Source: Oscillospiraceae bacterium (GTDB taxonomy: Bacteria > Bacillota > Clostridia > Oscillospirales > Oscillospiraceae). From it: 64,000 nt of DNA. Shown here piece by piece: positions 8,614 to 16,327 of this stretch (positions within the stretch are counted from its first letter, which is position 1; each line of letters begins with the position of its first letter). The notes under the pieces were generated by a model. That model saw only the letters and a program-made list of their open reading frames with translations. It ran no database searches and was not told the DNA's origin. The position numbers were made by a program, and so were the translations under genes. The stretch lies in NCBI GenBank assembly GCA_017430455.1, contig JAFRMX010000016.1, positions 41,337 to 105,336 of the forward strand. Reading direction: 5' to 3'.

Positions 8614-9537
8614 TTAGAAGCAGCAGGGTGTTTCTTTTTCAATCGTGATGTGATGACCGCTGTAGTTTCCGGTGGGGATTGTTTGCATCTGGAATTTTGC
8701 GGCGGCAAGGATCTTCTGAAAGCTTATGCCGGTTTCAAAACCCATTTCATTTAACATCCATACCATGTCTTCTGTGGATAGGTTGCCGGACGCTCCGGGA
8801 GCAAAGGGACAGCCGCCAAGACCACCCAGCGTAGACTGAACGGCATCTACACCGCACTCGATAGCGGCAAGTGTGATAACCATACCGAGACCCCGTGTAT
8901 CATGGATGTGTACCTCCAGACCGAGTTCGGGATAGGCTCTGCGGAGCGCCTTGATCAGAGTACGAACCTGCTCCGGATCTGCCAGGCCGACTGTGTCGCA
9001 GAGCGTTACTGTTTTCAAACCGGAATCACAATAGGGTTCGAGAAACTCGATTAAAGAATCCGGATCACGGTATTTCCCTTCCTTACCTTCAAAGGGACAG
9101 CCGAATGCAGTCGCAAGATCCAAATCTGCTTCCATGTCAGGATATGTATCTCGTATCTCTCGATAGGCTGCAAGAGACTGTTCATGTGTCCGGTTTATAT
9201 TAGCCTTGTTGTGACTGGCACTGAAGGATACTACATTGACTACTTTCCGTAGGCCCAAGGAATAGGCATTTGATGCACCTCTTAAATTCGGAACAAGAGC
9301 AAACAGATCGATATCGGGGTAAATGCTCAGAACATGTTCCGTGACGGCGGAAGCGTCTGCCAGCTGAGGGATTGCTTTGGGACTGACGAATGATGTATAT
9401 TCAAGGTGACGTACACCGGCGTCAATAAGCTGATCAATGATGCTGATTTTTAATTCTGTAGGGATGAAATCTCCTTTGACAGATTGAAAGCCGTCTCTCG
9501 GACCGACTTCTACCAGAGTAACATTTTTTTTCATCAT
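8614..9537 (-). CDS. HMG-CoA lyase-like enzyme (DRE-TIM metallolyase)
   Basis: 307 residues. The N-terminal VEVGPRDGFQ motif, the metal-binding HIHDTRGLG segment and the GLGGCPFAPGASGN loop with its catalytic cysteine identify an HMG-CoA lyase family enzyme of usual length. Such lyases split 3-hydroxy-3-methylglutaryl-CoA or similar 3-hydroxyacyl-CoA esters to an acyl-CoA and a keto acid. Paired with a CoA-transferase 14 bp upstream and with a LeuD-type hydratase elsewhere in the cluster, it may cleave a citramalyl- or dimethylmalyl-like CoA ester; that is inference. It ends in the unusual tail CCF. GGAGG lies 6 nt ahead of the first of two ATGs. Confidence 0.85.
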   Translation of the reverse strand: MMKKNVTLVEVGPRDGFQSVKGDFIPTELKISIIDQLIDAGVRHLEYTSFVSPKAIPQLADASAVTEHVLSIYPDIDLFALVPNLRGASNAYSLGLRKVVNVVSFSASHNKANINRTHEQSLAAYREIRDTYPDMEADLDLATAFGCPFEGKEGKYRDPDSLIEFLEPYCDSGLKTVTLCDTVGLADPEQVRTLIKALRRAYPELGLEVHIHDTRGLGMVITLAAIECGVDAVQSTLGGLGGCPFAPGASGNLSTEDMVWMLNEMGFETGISFQKILAAAKFQMQTIPTGNYSGHHITIEKETPCCF

Positions 9538-9551
9538 AATTATCCTCCGGT

Positions 9552-10751
9552 TCAGATAACACCGTTTTCTTTTAGTTGAGCGAGTTTATCTTCGGTGTAT
9601 CCGAGAAGCTCGCTATAGACTGCGAGATTGTCTTCACCGAGAGCGGGGGCAGGTTTGCGGGGATATGCGCTTGTACGGGTTAGCTTCTGGGCAGTGGCGG
9701 TTATATGAACCTTTCCTATGCCCGGCTGATTGATTTCGGGGAACATATTCCGCGCACCGGCAATCTGCGGATCTTTGACCAGGAGATCAAGCGTATTGAC
9801 CGGGCATGCAGGACATCCGGCATCGTTAAGCAGTTTATCTACTTCTTCTGTTGTGTGTTCGTTTGTCCATTGAGAAACTATGGTCCTAAGTTCTTCATGA
9901 TTAGCTACCCGATCGGGGACAGCCACGAAACGCGGATCCGTCTTCAGATCATCGCGACCCATTACCGTGCACAGGATTCCAAACAGCTTATCATTGCCGG
10001 CAGCGATTACGGCACTGCCGTTGCTTGTCGGAAATACGTCATAGGGATATGTGGACTCATATCTGTTGCCGATCCGCTGGGGGATACGCCCGGTGGTCTG
10101 ATAGATCATTGTGATATTCTCCATGGCGGAAACGACCGAATCTACAAGAGCAACATCCACTTTTTCGCCCAGGCCGGTCTTCTGCTTGTTGACAAGAGCA
10201 GCAAGAACGCCAATTGCAAGATTAAGTCCGCCCAGCACATCACCGATAGGAGTGCCGACACGGGTCGGTTCTCCGCCGGGCCAGCCGGTCGTACTCATCA
10301 TACCACCCATTGCCTGTCCGACTATGTCGTAACCTGCGCGCCGGCTGTAGGGGCCTGTATGGCCGAATCCGGATACGGAACCGTATATAATTCCGGGATT
10401 TGCTTCTTTTAGGACCTCGTAGCCAAGACCGAGCTTCTCCATGGTGCCGGGACGATAGTTTTCCAATACTATATCGGCTTTTTTGACCATCTCAAGAAAC
10501 ATAGCTTTGGCTTCTGGGGCTTTCAAATTCAGTGTGACACCATATTTGCTGCGGTTAAAATTTACATAATATGCACTTTTGGTCCTTTCAGGATCAAAAA
10601 AGGGGCCCATCTTGCGCGTGTCATCCCCACCGTTGGGGTTTTCAATCTTAATAACAGTCGCGCCCATATCCGCCAGAATCATCGCCGTATACGGGCCGGC
10701 CAAAACTCTGCACAAATCCAGGACGACGACGCCATCTAATAGTCCGCTCAT
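9552..10751 (-). CDS. Class III CoA-transferase (CaiB/formyl-CoA transferase family)
   Basis: 399 residues. The N-terminus MSGLLDGVVVLDLCRVLAGP, the VIKIENPNGGDDTRKMGP loop and the NRSKYGVTLNLK segment are diagnostic of family III CoA-transferases, which move CoA between carboxylates through an aspartyl thioester. The protein is of normal length. A start 60 bases further upstream is possible but AAGGAGGT sits 7-8 nt ahead of the chosen ATG (10749-10751). It is the first gene of a two-gene minus-strand operon with the HMG-CoA-lyase-like enzyme and probably activates that enzyme's substrate. The divergent neighbour is a PrpR-type regulator. Confidence 0.87.
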   Translation of the reverse strand: MSGLLDGVVVLDLCRVLAGPYTAMILADMGATVIKIENPNGGDDTRKMGPFFDPERTKSAYYVNFNRSKYGVTLNLKAPEAKAMFLEMVKKADIVLENYRPGTMEKLGLGYEVLKEANPGIIYGSVSGFGHTGPYSRRAGYDIVGQAMGGMMSTTGWPGGEPTRVGTPIGDVLGGLNLAIGVLAALVNKQKTGLGEKVDVALVDSVVSAMENITMIYQTTGRIPQRIGNRYESTYPYDVFPTSNGSAVIAAGNDKLFGILCTVMGRDDLKTDPRFVAVPDRVANHEELRTIVSQWTNEHTTEEVDKLLNDAGCPACPVNTLDLLVKDPQIAGARNMFPEINQPGIGKVHITATAQKLTRTSAYPRKPAPALGEDNLAVYSELLGYTEDKLAQLKENGVI

Positions 10752-10857
10752 GCTGTAATACCTCCTTGATTGATCGATTTTATGAGCTTTAATTCTTATT
10801 TTATTCTTCATTTGAAAAGAGTCAAGTTGCAGCAGAAGACAAACGAAAAAAGCAGAA

Positions 10858-10898
10858 TTTGTTTCAAATCCATGCTAAACGGCCAAATATGAAACAAA
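10858..10898. promoter_or_regulatory. Inverted repeat operator candidate between CoA-transferase and regulator
   Basis: TTTGTTTCA (10858-10866) and its exact complement TGAAACAAA (10890-10898) are separated by 23 bp in the 183-bp divergent intergenic region. The centre-to-centre spacing is 32 bp, three helical turns. A site for the adjacent PrpR-like protein is the simplest reading; no sigma-54 -24/-12 promoter was found. Confidence 0.45.
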
Positions 10899-10934
10899 AG
10901 GGCTGAATCCTTTTGAAAAGAGGTAAAGATATCC

Positions 10935-12857
10935 ATGGGAAAACCTTATAAGATCTGTTTTCTTGTGTACATGAAATTGGGGGAAATGGTTCGCAAAGTC
11001 ATAAGCGATTTTCATTATGAAGATACAGAAGTAATTGAGATTGAATGTAATTTTATAAATCTGCCTCAGGCTGTTGAAAAAGGACTGGCAGAAGGCTGCG
11101 AAGTGTTTGTTGCAGGGTCGGCTAATGCGGCGGAATTTCGAAACCGTGCATACAGACATCTTATAGAGATACGGATAGATATTGCAGATTATCTTTTGAG
11201 CATTCGGAAGGCGATTGATATAGGAGGAAAATCGATTGCAATTGCTACCTATCACTACAGTCCCACTCCGGATTTGGATTTACTGAGAAAACTTTCTCCC
11301 TGTCCGATCGAATTGATTCGATATGAAGACAGCGCAGAGTTATACTCTCTTTTGAAGGAATCCTCCTGTGATACAGTGATCGGTGCGTCGTTCTCTTATG
11401 AAGCGGCGGAAAGTCTGGGTAAGAAGGGTGTGCTGATCTACGAGAGTGAATATACGATCCGATCGAGCATTGAACAAGCGCGCCGTCTCGCGGCAGAGCT
11501 GAGAGTTGCAGCGAGAGAAAGGGAGATCACGAATACGATTTTGCAGAATTCACCTGCGGGGATCATTGTAACGGATGAAAAGGGAGTTATTACAGTTTTC
11601 AGCAATGCAGCTAAAAAAATGATTCCTTCACTTGAAGACAATCCACGTGGAAGAATGTTGGATAGTATAATTCCGGCCCTTTCTGCGGCATCTTTTCCGA
11701 AAAATCAGTTTCAACAGGAGCGAAGGATACTGCTGAACGGTGCTATGCTTCGTTGTGTGCGGTCAATTCTGATGAGAGGTGAGGAGCCGATTGGGACACT
11801 TTATACGCTGTTTCCTGACAATACAAGAAGAAAAAAGGATAATGCAGGGGAGCCGGCCTTGCACCGACCGAAAGGGAGATGGGAGGACGCGATCGGAGAA
11901 TCGGAAGCTATGAAGGAATTTCTGAAAAAAATCCGCCCGCTTTCCAATTCAGATTATCCGTTGATGATCTTCGGAGAGCCGGGAACAGGAAAACGGTTTA
12001 TAGCACAGTGTGTCCATAATGGCTCTTCCCGTGCTGAGAAACCGTATATTCTGCTCAATATGGCAACTGTTCCGGCATCTGAAGCTGCGCGAATCCTTTT
12101 CGGAAGCGAGGATGCCGGAGGCGTCAGGACCGGGGTTTTCGAACAAGCGGCTCAGGGAACAATTGTATTGGTAGGAGTTTCACAGGCTTTTGCGCCAGTG
12201 ACAGCGTGTTTGCTTCATGTTCTGACGGAACATTGTTATTATCGAGTAGGAGGAAACACACCGGTTCCATTTATGGCACGGGTTATAACACTGACATCGT
12301 TTGAAGAACAAAAGAATATTCCGGATGAACTGTTGGCAAGATTAAGCGTGTTTTCTGTCAGTCTGCCCCCGCTCCAGGAAAGGAAAGATGATATTCTCCT
12401 GTTTTTCAGATTCTTCCTTCTACAGGAAAACATACGCGGCCAAAGAATTACGGAGGAGATGGAAGAAATACTGAAAACCTATTCTTGGCCTGAGAATCTG
12501 GTAACGTTGTCTGCGGTGAGCAAACGCTACGCGCATAATCTGAGCCAAACGGTAAAACCAACCGCAAGTATCAGGAGACTAATGCTGATCCAGGCTATCG
12601 GTGAGGATGAACTGCTTAATGATCTTCAAAAAAGATATCCGGCCTTGTCAGATATTTTCAATAGCCCGTTAGAAGAAACCATAGAGGGTCTTAAGGCCGT
12701 AAAAAGACTGCTTCGTTATAATAATAAAATGATTGAAGAGCGGTTTTCTATAAGTCGGTCAACCATATGGAGAATGCAGAAGAAAATGGAGGAAGAAAAA
12801 TATCGGACGAATGAACGCAACATGGAGGATGAGACAAAGCGTAAACCTGTTGACTGA
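10935..12857 (+). CDS. PrpR-N/PAS/AAA+ transcriptional regulator with degenerate ATPase
   Basis: 640 residues. Residues 1-190 look like the PrpR N-terminal sensor, followed by a linker helix and a PAS-like domain (ILQNSPAGIIVTDEKGVI), an AAA+ domain from about 320, and a Fis-type helix-turn-helix at the C-terminus (ERFSISRSTIWRMQKKM). The Walker A motif GEPGTGKR (about 347) is present, but the region expected to hold GAFTGA reads GGVRTGVFEQA and the Walker B position reads GTIVLVGV with neither acidic residue; PLRER is PLQER. It therefore probably cannot activate sigma-54 RNA polymerase by ATP hydrolysis and may act by simple binding, like TyrR at repressed promoters. It is divergent from the CoA-transferase operon. 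Confidence 0.82.
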   Translation: MGKPYKICFLVYMKLGEMVRKVISDFHYEDTEVIEIECNFINLPQAVEKGLAEGCEVFVAGSANAAEFRNRAYRHLIEIRIDIADYLLSIRKAIDIGGKSIAIATYHYSPTPDLDLLRKLSPCPIELIRYEDSAELYSLLKESSCDTVIGASFSYEAAESLGKKGVLIYESEYTIRSSIEQARRLAAELRVAAREREITNTILQNSPAGIIVTDEKGVITVFSNAAKKMIPSLEDNPRGRMLDSIIPALSAASFPKNQFQQERRILLNGAMLRCVRSILMRGEEPIGTLYTLFPDNTRRKKDNAGEPALHRPKGRWEDAIGESEAMKEFLKKIRPLSNSDYPLMIFGEPGTGKRFIAQCVHNGSSRAEKPYILLNMATVPASEAARILFGSEDAGGVRTGVFEQAAQGTIVLVGVSQAFAPVTACLLHVLTEHCYYRVGGNTPVPFMARVITLTSFEEQKNIPDELLARLSVFSVSLPPLQERKDDILLFFRFFLLQENIRGQRITEEMEEILKTYSWPENLVTLSAVSKRYAHNLSQTVKPTASIRRLMLIQAIGEDELLNDLQKRYPALSDIFNSPLEETIEGLKAVKRLLRYNNKMIEERFSISRSTIWRMQKKMEEEKYRTNERNMEDETKRKPVD

Positions 12858-12910
12858 AAAGAAATATTCTTAGCAGTCAGTACCTCTTATTTGATGCCAT
12901 ATTACCCAGT

Positions 12911-12982
12911 TGCGGGCATACTCAGCCGCGGGTCCGGCCATCCGCAGGAACACTGTTCTATACCGCGACGGTTCGAATCCCA
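12911..12982 (+). repeat. tRNA-like direct repeat, copy A
   Basis: This 72-nt stretch aligns without gaps to 21096-21167 in the same orientation, with about 62 identities; the core CGCGGGTCCGGCCATCCGCA (12927-12946) and the ACCGCGACGGTTCGAATCCC part are exact. The GGTTCGAATCC segment is a tRNA T-arm signature, but no complete cloverleaf can be drawn. Each copy is followed by a terminator-type hairpin. The pair brackets an accessory gene block. Confidence 0.75.
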
Positions 12983-12995
12983 ACAGCAATACTAT

Positions 12996-13029
12996 AATAA
13001 TAAACCCGGACAGGTCCGGGTTTATTATT
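12996..13029. terminator. Bidirectional terminator after repeat A
   Basis: AATAATAAACCCGGAC (12996-13011) and its exact complement (13014-13029) form a 16-bp stem ending in AT-rich arms. It separates the regulator and repeat A from the minus-strand serine hydrolase gene. Confidence 0.75.
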
Positions 13030-13106
13030 TGTAAAGATTGCTGTTATAACAAGAACAGCCACATCGTTATATTTCTTAACAGGGATACCATGCTGCCGTT
13101 TTGGTT

Positions 13107-14480
13107 TTACAGTTTTTTGCAGGTGAAATCGTGGTACATAACGCAACCGTCGCCGAATGTCAGCTTGAGCAGACCGCCCTTGCGGCCAAACTCGTTTTCT
13201 CCGATGGGATAGAGCCGGAAGCTCATCTCGTCCCCGTCTTCGTCTATGGCCTTGGCGTGAAGCTCGCCGTCCTTCATAAACACCTCGTCGATGATGAAAT
13301 CGGCGTCTTCGGGGTGTTCGTATTTGCCGCAGAAGCTCTCCCACTTCGACCTGTCAGGATCCTTGATCGCGATATCCTCGATGGAGACGATGGGGCCGGG
13401 CTCCTGATCCCGTACGATCGCTTCCATGCCTTTCCAGTAGCCCAGGTATGCCCGGACGTCCCTGTAGTCACGGCAGGAGAGTATCACAAGTACCCTGTCC
13501 GCGTCGATGAAGCGCTCAAACCATGTGGCCACGCCAGGCATGCCGCCGCTGTGGCTGACGACGAGCCTGAGCTCCTCGTCACGGCCGACTGCCCAGCCGA
13601 AACCATAGCCAAGCCCGTCATCCTCATCGTAAACGGCATCCTCGCCGTTGTTGAGCTTTACGGGGGTGTACATGAGCTCCTGCTCCTCAAGAGTAAGCAC
13701 TTTGCCCTCGCGCAGCGCCCGGTCCCATTTGAGCATGTCGAAGATATTGGTGAACACATAATCGTCACCGTTCAGACCGTCAAAGGCGACCACGTCGCCG
13801 TCCTCAGAGGAGTCGATGTCAGCCACGCATTTTCCGTCATCATACACCGTCGCCTGAGCATAATTCTCAAAAGGCACGCCGTCTCTGCGGATATGGCAGC
13901 AGCGGGTGGAACTCATGCCGGCGGGCTCGAAGATGTTCTTCTGCAGGAACTCTTCATAGGGAACGCCGGAGAGCCGCTCCACCAGAAGCGCCAGCAGGTT
14001 GAAGCCGGTGTTGGAGTAATGCAGACCATCCCCGGGGGCGAAGTAAGGCTTTGCCTTTGTCTCGCAGAGGAAACGCAGGATCTCTTCGTTGCCGGGCACG
14101 CGCTTTTCTTCCTTCCATATCCTGATGAACCAGTCCGCATCGTCAAAATAATCGGGAATGCCGCTGGTGTGGGTCAGCAGGTGCCGGACCGTCACGCCGG
14201 AGTACGGGATCTCCGGAAAGAACTTCACGATCTCGTCCTCCGGATTCAGCTTTCCCTCCCTAACCAGCAGCATGACCGCCGCTGATGTGAAGGTCTTGCT
14301 GACCGAAGCCAGCTGGAAGATCGTGTCCTCGGTGATCGGGAGCGTGTTTTCGGGATCCCGGAAGCCGAGAACGCCCTTGGACACGACCTCGCCCTTTTCG
14401 GCGTAGAGCCATGCCCCGTTGAAATCGTCCTTTTTACTCAACTCGCGGGCTAAGTTTTCCATCATTCTGTTCTTATCCAA
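13107..14480 (-). CDS. Serine hydrolase, class C beta-lactamase/PBP-like (family S12)
   Basis: 457 residues without a signal peptide. The serine nucleophile motif SVSK (59-62), the YSN motif in LHYSNTGF, and a later HSGG match the three active-site motifs of the S12 peptidase/beta-lactamase family; the C-terminal 120 residues look like an extra beta domain. Members include D-aminopeptidases, esterases and carboxypeptidases, so true beta-lactamase activity should not be assumed, particularly for a cytoplasmic protein. The start is read as TTG (14478-14480) because GGAGG lies 9 nt ahead, whereas the first ATG is 15 nt further in. The gene is visibly more GC-rich than the flanking catabolic cluster. 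A scar of a second related gene lies upstream. Confidence 0.8.
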   Translation of the reverse strand: MDKNRMMENLARELSKKDDFNGAWLYAEKGEVVSKGVLGFRDPENTLPITEDTIFQLASVSKTFTSAAVMLLVREGKLNPEDEIVKFFPEIPYSGVTVRHLLTHTSGIPDYFDDADWFIRIWKEEKRVPGNEEILRFLCETKAKPYFAPGDGLHYSNTGFNLLALLVERLSGVPYEEFLQKNIFEPAGMSSTRCCHIRRDGVPFENYAQATVYDDGKCVADIDSSEDGDVVAFDGLNGDDYVFTNIFDMLKWDRALREGKVLTLEEQELMYTPVKLNNGEDAVYDEDDGLGYGFGWAVGRDEELRLVVSHSGGMPGVATWFERFIDADRVLVILSCRDYRDVRAYLGYWKGMEAIVRDQEPGPIVSIEDIAIKDPDRSKWESFCGKYEHPEDADFIIDEVFMKDGELHAKAIDEDGDEMSFRLYPIGENEFGRKGGLLKLTFGDGCVMYHDFTCKKL

Positions 14481-14495
14481 TGGTATGATCCTCCG

Positions 14496-14650
14496 TTATT
14501 CTTCAGCGTTTTTGTAGATCTCACAGGCGATGTCGTTCATCGCCTCGCCGGCTGCTTCCGTGACGTTGTTGTACATGATTGTAACGCAGATGTCTTTCTT
14601 GCGGGAAAAGACCCAGCTGGTCAGAAAACCCCGGTTTTTGTTAGCTTCTC
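14496..14650 (-). pseudogene. C-terminal remnant of a serine hydrolase-like gene
   Basis: On the minus strand a frame ending at TAA (14498-14496) reads for about 48 codons (for example SWVFSRKKDICVTIMYNN then AMNDIACEIY) and is closed upstream by an in-frame TGA, with no start or ribosome site. The composition and SWVF...YNN pattern look like the end of a beta-lactamase-like or similar hydrolase protein. It sits between the intact serine hydrolase and the XRE gene and is best read as a deletion scar. Confidence 0.45.
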
Positions 14651-14700
14651 AATATCATTAAAGCAGTGGCTTTTGACGGGATTCGCCGAGCATTCCTGTT

Positions 14701-14907
14701 TCAGAAGTAGAACAGCTCTTCAAACTTCTTATCCAGAGCGATGCAGATAATCAGCGCCAACTTGGCGGTAGGGTTGAACTGCCCGGTTTCGATGGAACTT
14801 ATGGTATTTCGGGAAACGCCGACCAGTTTTGCCAACTCCGCTTGGGACAGCCCTTTCTCTTTTCTTGCAAGCGCAAGATGGTTGTGCAGGACAAGTCCGT
14901 CTTCCAT
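14701..14907 (-). CDS. Small XRE-family transcriptional regulator
   Basis: 68 residues, almost entirely a Cro/CI helix-turn-helix: LARKEKGLSQAELAKLVGVS, then NTISSIETGQFNPTAKLALI. This is the compact type seen in Bacillota next to a small membrane protein. The chosen ATG (14905-14907) overlaps the stop of the upstream membrane protein gene by one base and has AGGAG 7 nt ahead; a longer reading would lack a ribosome site. The two genes share one promoter that carries a perfect inverted repeat, so the protein most likely represses its own operon. Confidence 0.88.
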   Translation of the reverse strand: MEDGLVLHNHLALARKEKGLSQAELAKLVGVSRNTISSIETGQFNPTAKLALIICIALDKKFEELFYF

Positions 14908-15233
14908 TATAGCACTCCTGTTAACTGCAGAATCCATACAATCAACATGGAGAGTGCCAACATGCCCCATATGATTGTGATGATCAGTTCATGCTTCTTC
15001 CGCAGGCGCAGATACTTAGTCAGAAACAGCGCAAATGCCATAGAAAACAACGCAAAGTCTGCGCCGCGGTTCACATAGTGTAACACAAAGCCGTTGACGG
15101 TATCCACAATAATCAGCAGTACCACGCCGAGGATATACGCCGCCCAGGCGCCGTTTCTTTGGGCCTCACGATCCGGCAGATCCCGCTGCTTTCCTTCGCT
15201 CTGCGCTTTTGTCAAAATATCTTCCCGATTCAT
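14907..15233 (-). CDS. Small membrane protein of an XRE operon (DUF6442-like)
   Basis: 108 residues: a charged N-terminal 27 residues (MNREDILTKAQSEGKQRD), then three hydrophobic segments near 29-48, 56-74 and 83-106 with a KYLRLRKKHE loop. The layout resembles small proteins of unknown function found in operon with XRE regulators in Clostridia. GGGAGG lies 9 nt before the ATG. It is first in a two-gene operon and its stop overlaps the regulator start. A role as membrane-embedded partner or sensor for the regulator is possible but unsupported. Confidence 0.82.
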   Translation of the reverse strand: MNREDILTKAQSEGKQRDLPDREAQRNGAWAAYILGVVLLIIVDTVNGFVLHYVNRGADFALFSMAFALFLTKYLRLRKKHELIITIIWGMLALSMLIVWILQLTGVL

Positions 15234-15255
15234 TTATTCAAACCTCCCTGATGCA

Positions 15256-15305
15256 AAGTTTACTTGGCATGTCATCATTATAATAATGCCAAGTAAACTT
15301 GTCAA
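15256..15305 (-). promoter_or_regulatory. Consensus promoter overlapped by a perfect 15-bp inverted repeat
   Basis: On the minus strand TTGACA (15305-15300), a 17-bp spacer and TATAAT (15282-15277) form a perfect sigma-70/A promoter. AAGTTTACTTGGCAT occurs at 15256-15270 and as its complement at 15286-15300, one arm between -35 and -10 and the other over the start point. This is a textbook repressor site for the XRE protein encoded downstream. Confidence 0.88.
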
Positions 15306-15375
15306 CAGTTTTTGCAAAGTATTCTTTGCATTTTTTGCTGCGCCATATCGAAGAGCTTTTACTGCAGGCGTTTCA

Positions 15376-15417
15376 GAAAAAACAGGATTGCTGTCCTGTT
15401 AAAACAGCGATCCTGTT
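15376..15417 (-). terminator. Hairpin ending the flavodoxin transcript
   Basis: AACAGGATTGCTG and CAGCGATCCTGTT pair (one wobble) within 15380-15416 and are followed on the minus strand by TTTTTTCTG. It lies downstream of the flavodoxin gene and its scar. Confidence 0.6.
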
Positions 15418-15505
15418 GTGGCGTAGTACACCGATTTTGATAGGAAATGCACCCGGGAAAAGAACTCGGGTGAATATTTCAGTTTTCAGGGTGCAACACC
15501 TGAAG

Positions 15506-15660
15506 TTAAATCGACTTCCCCAGGTCAAAGGCTTTCTTCAACTCCGGCTTCCCTTCAATATCTCCCGGCTGTGTGACCCATCCGCAGAGGATCTTGCCAA
15601 GGCTCTTCCAGCCGATATGCTTTCCAGATGATCATACCAGTGCTCGCTCTCCTCAGAATT
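15506..15660 (-). pseudogene. Frameshifted coding remnant downstream of the flavodoxin gene
   Basis: Two adjoining minus-strand frames read NSEESEHWYDHLE and then, after a one-base shift at CTGGAAAG (near 15625), GKHIGWKSLGKILCGWVTQP and on to a TAA at 15508-15506. The join is smooth in composition, suggesting a real C-terminal coding region broken by a frameshift, either of a lost neighbouring gene or a former extension of the flavodoxin. It has no start of its own. Confidence 0.4.
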
Positions 15661-16204
15661 TGTCGGCAAGGGCAGCGGCCTGCGCGATACCGTCGGTCTT
15701 ATCGATATCGCCGACTGAGAATACGCCGGGGACGAGCACTTCACCGACGACAGTCCACTTGTTCAGCGCGGCGGTACGCTCAAAGGGAATACGGACACCG
15801 TCAAGAATGGCAGGGTCTTCTTCCTCACAGCAGCAGATCAGAGCGGTCTCTTTTCCGAAGAACCTGTCCTCCTTGCCGCCGACCACGAAGCTGAACATCT
15901 TGTCAATCACGGCCTTGATCTGTGAGGGGACGGAATACCAGTAGACCGGGCAGGAGAATACGAGCGCGTCAGCGGCGAGGATGTCGTCCGCGATAGTGTT
16001 GAAATCATCATCGAAAGAGCAGGCTTTTCCGGTCTTGTAGCAGGTCTGGCAGGCGTGGCAGAAATTCAGCTTCAGCCCGGCGGTATCTATGACCTTTACT
16101 TCATTTCCCTTTGCAGCGGCCGCCTCAGCGAATGCCTGAGCCATCCTGTTGCTGTTGCCGCCTTTTCTGGCGCTTCCGGTGAGAACAAGGATCTTTTTGG
16201 ACAT
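15653..16204 (-). CDS. Flavodoxin-fold NAD(P)H-dependent FMN reductase / iron-sulfur flavoprotein-like
   Basis: 183 residues. The FMN phosphate loop LTGSARKGGNSNRM at the N-terminus, a CHACQTCYKTGKACSFDDD segment around residues 49-68, and the SCPVYWYSVPSQIKAVIDKM motif define the flavodoxin family NADPH-dependent reductases common in anaerobes. The clustered cysteines occur in many family members and need not bind a cluster. It likely reduces quinones, nitro compounds or other small electrophiles in the cytoplasm. The coding remnant directly behind the stop may be a lost extension. AGGAGATAT lies ahead of the ATG. Confidence 0.85.
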   Translation of the reverse strand: MSKKILVLTGSARKGGNSNRMAQAFAEAAAAKGNEVKVIDTAGLKLNFCHACQTCYKTGKACSFDDDFNTIADDILAADALVFSCPVYWYSVPSQIKAVIDKMFSFVVGGKEDRFFGKETALICCCEEEDPAILDGVRIPFERTAALNKWTVVGEVLVPGVFSVGDIDKTDGIAQAAALADKF

Positions 16205-16327
16205 AGGATATCTCCTACTGTTAAAAGTATTCGAGAATTAACTGATTGCGGAGCAATCCGTAAAACGGATACTCCGAAAAAACACTAAATTGCTGGAGAT
16301 GCCGGGCCGGCAAAATACGGAATATGT

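Noticed and set aside
10752..10934. Sigma-54 promoter between CoA-transferase and regulator
   Set aside because: No GG-N10-GC with -24/-12 context was found on either strand, in keeping with the regulator lacking GAFTGA.
12911..12982. Complete tRNA gene
   Set aside because: Only the T-arm-like segment fits; no cloverleaf with paired acceptor and anticodon stems could be drawn, so it is listed as a repeat.
13101..14285. 394-codon plus-strand open frame
   Set aside because: It lies fully antisense to the serine hydrolase, whose active-site motifs and ribosome site are clear; the open frame is a by-product of high GC content.
13107..14480. Calling the S12 protein an antibiotic-resistance beta-lactamase
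   Set aside because: It has no signal peptide and carries a long extra C-terminal domain; the motifs fit many esterases and peptidases.
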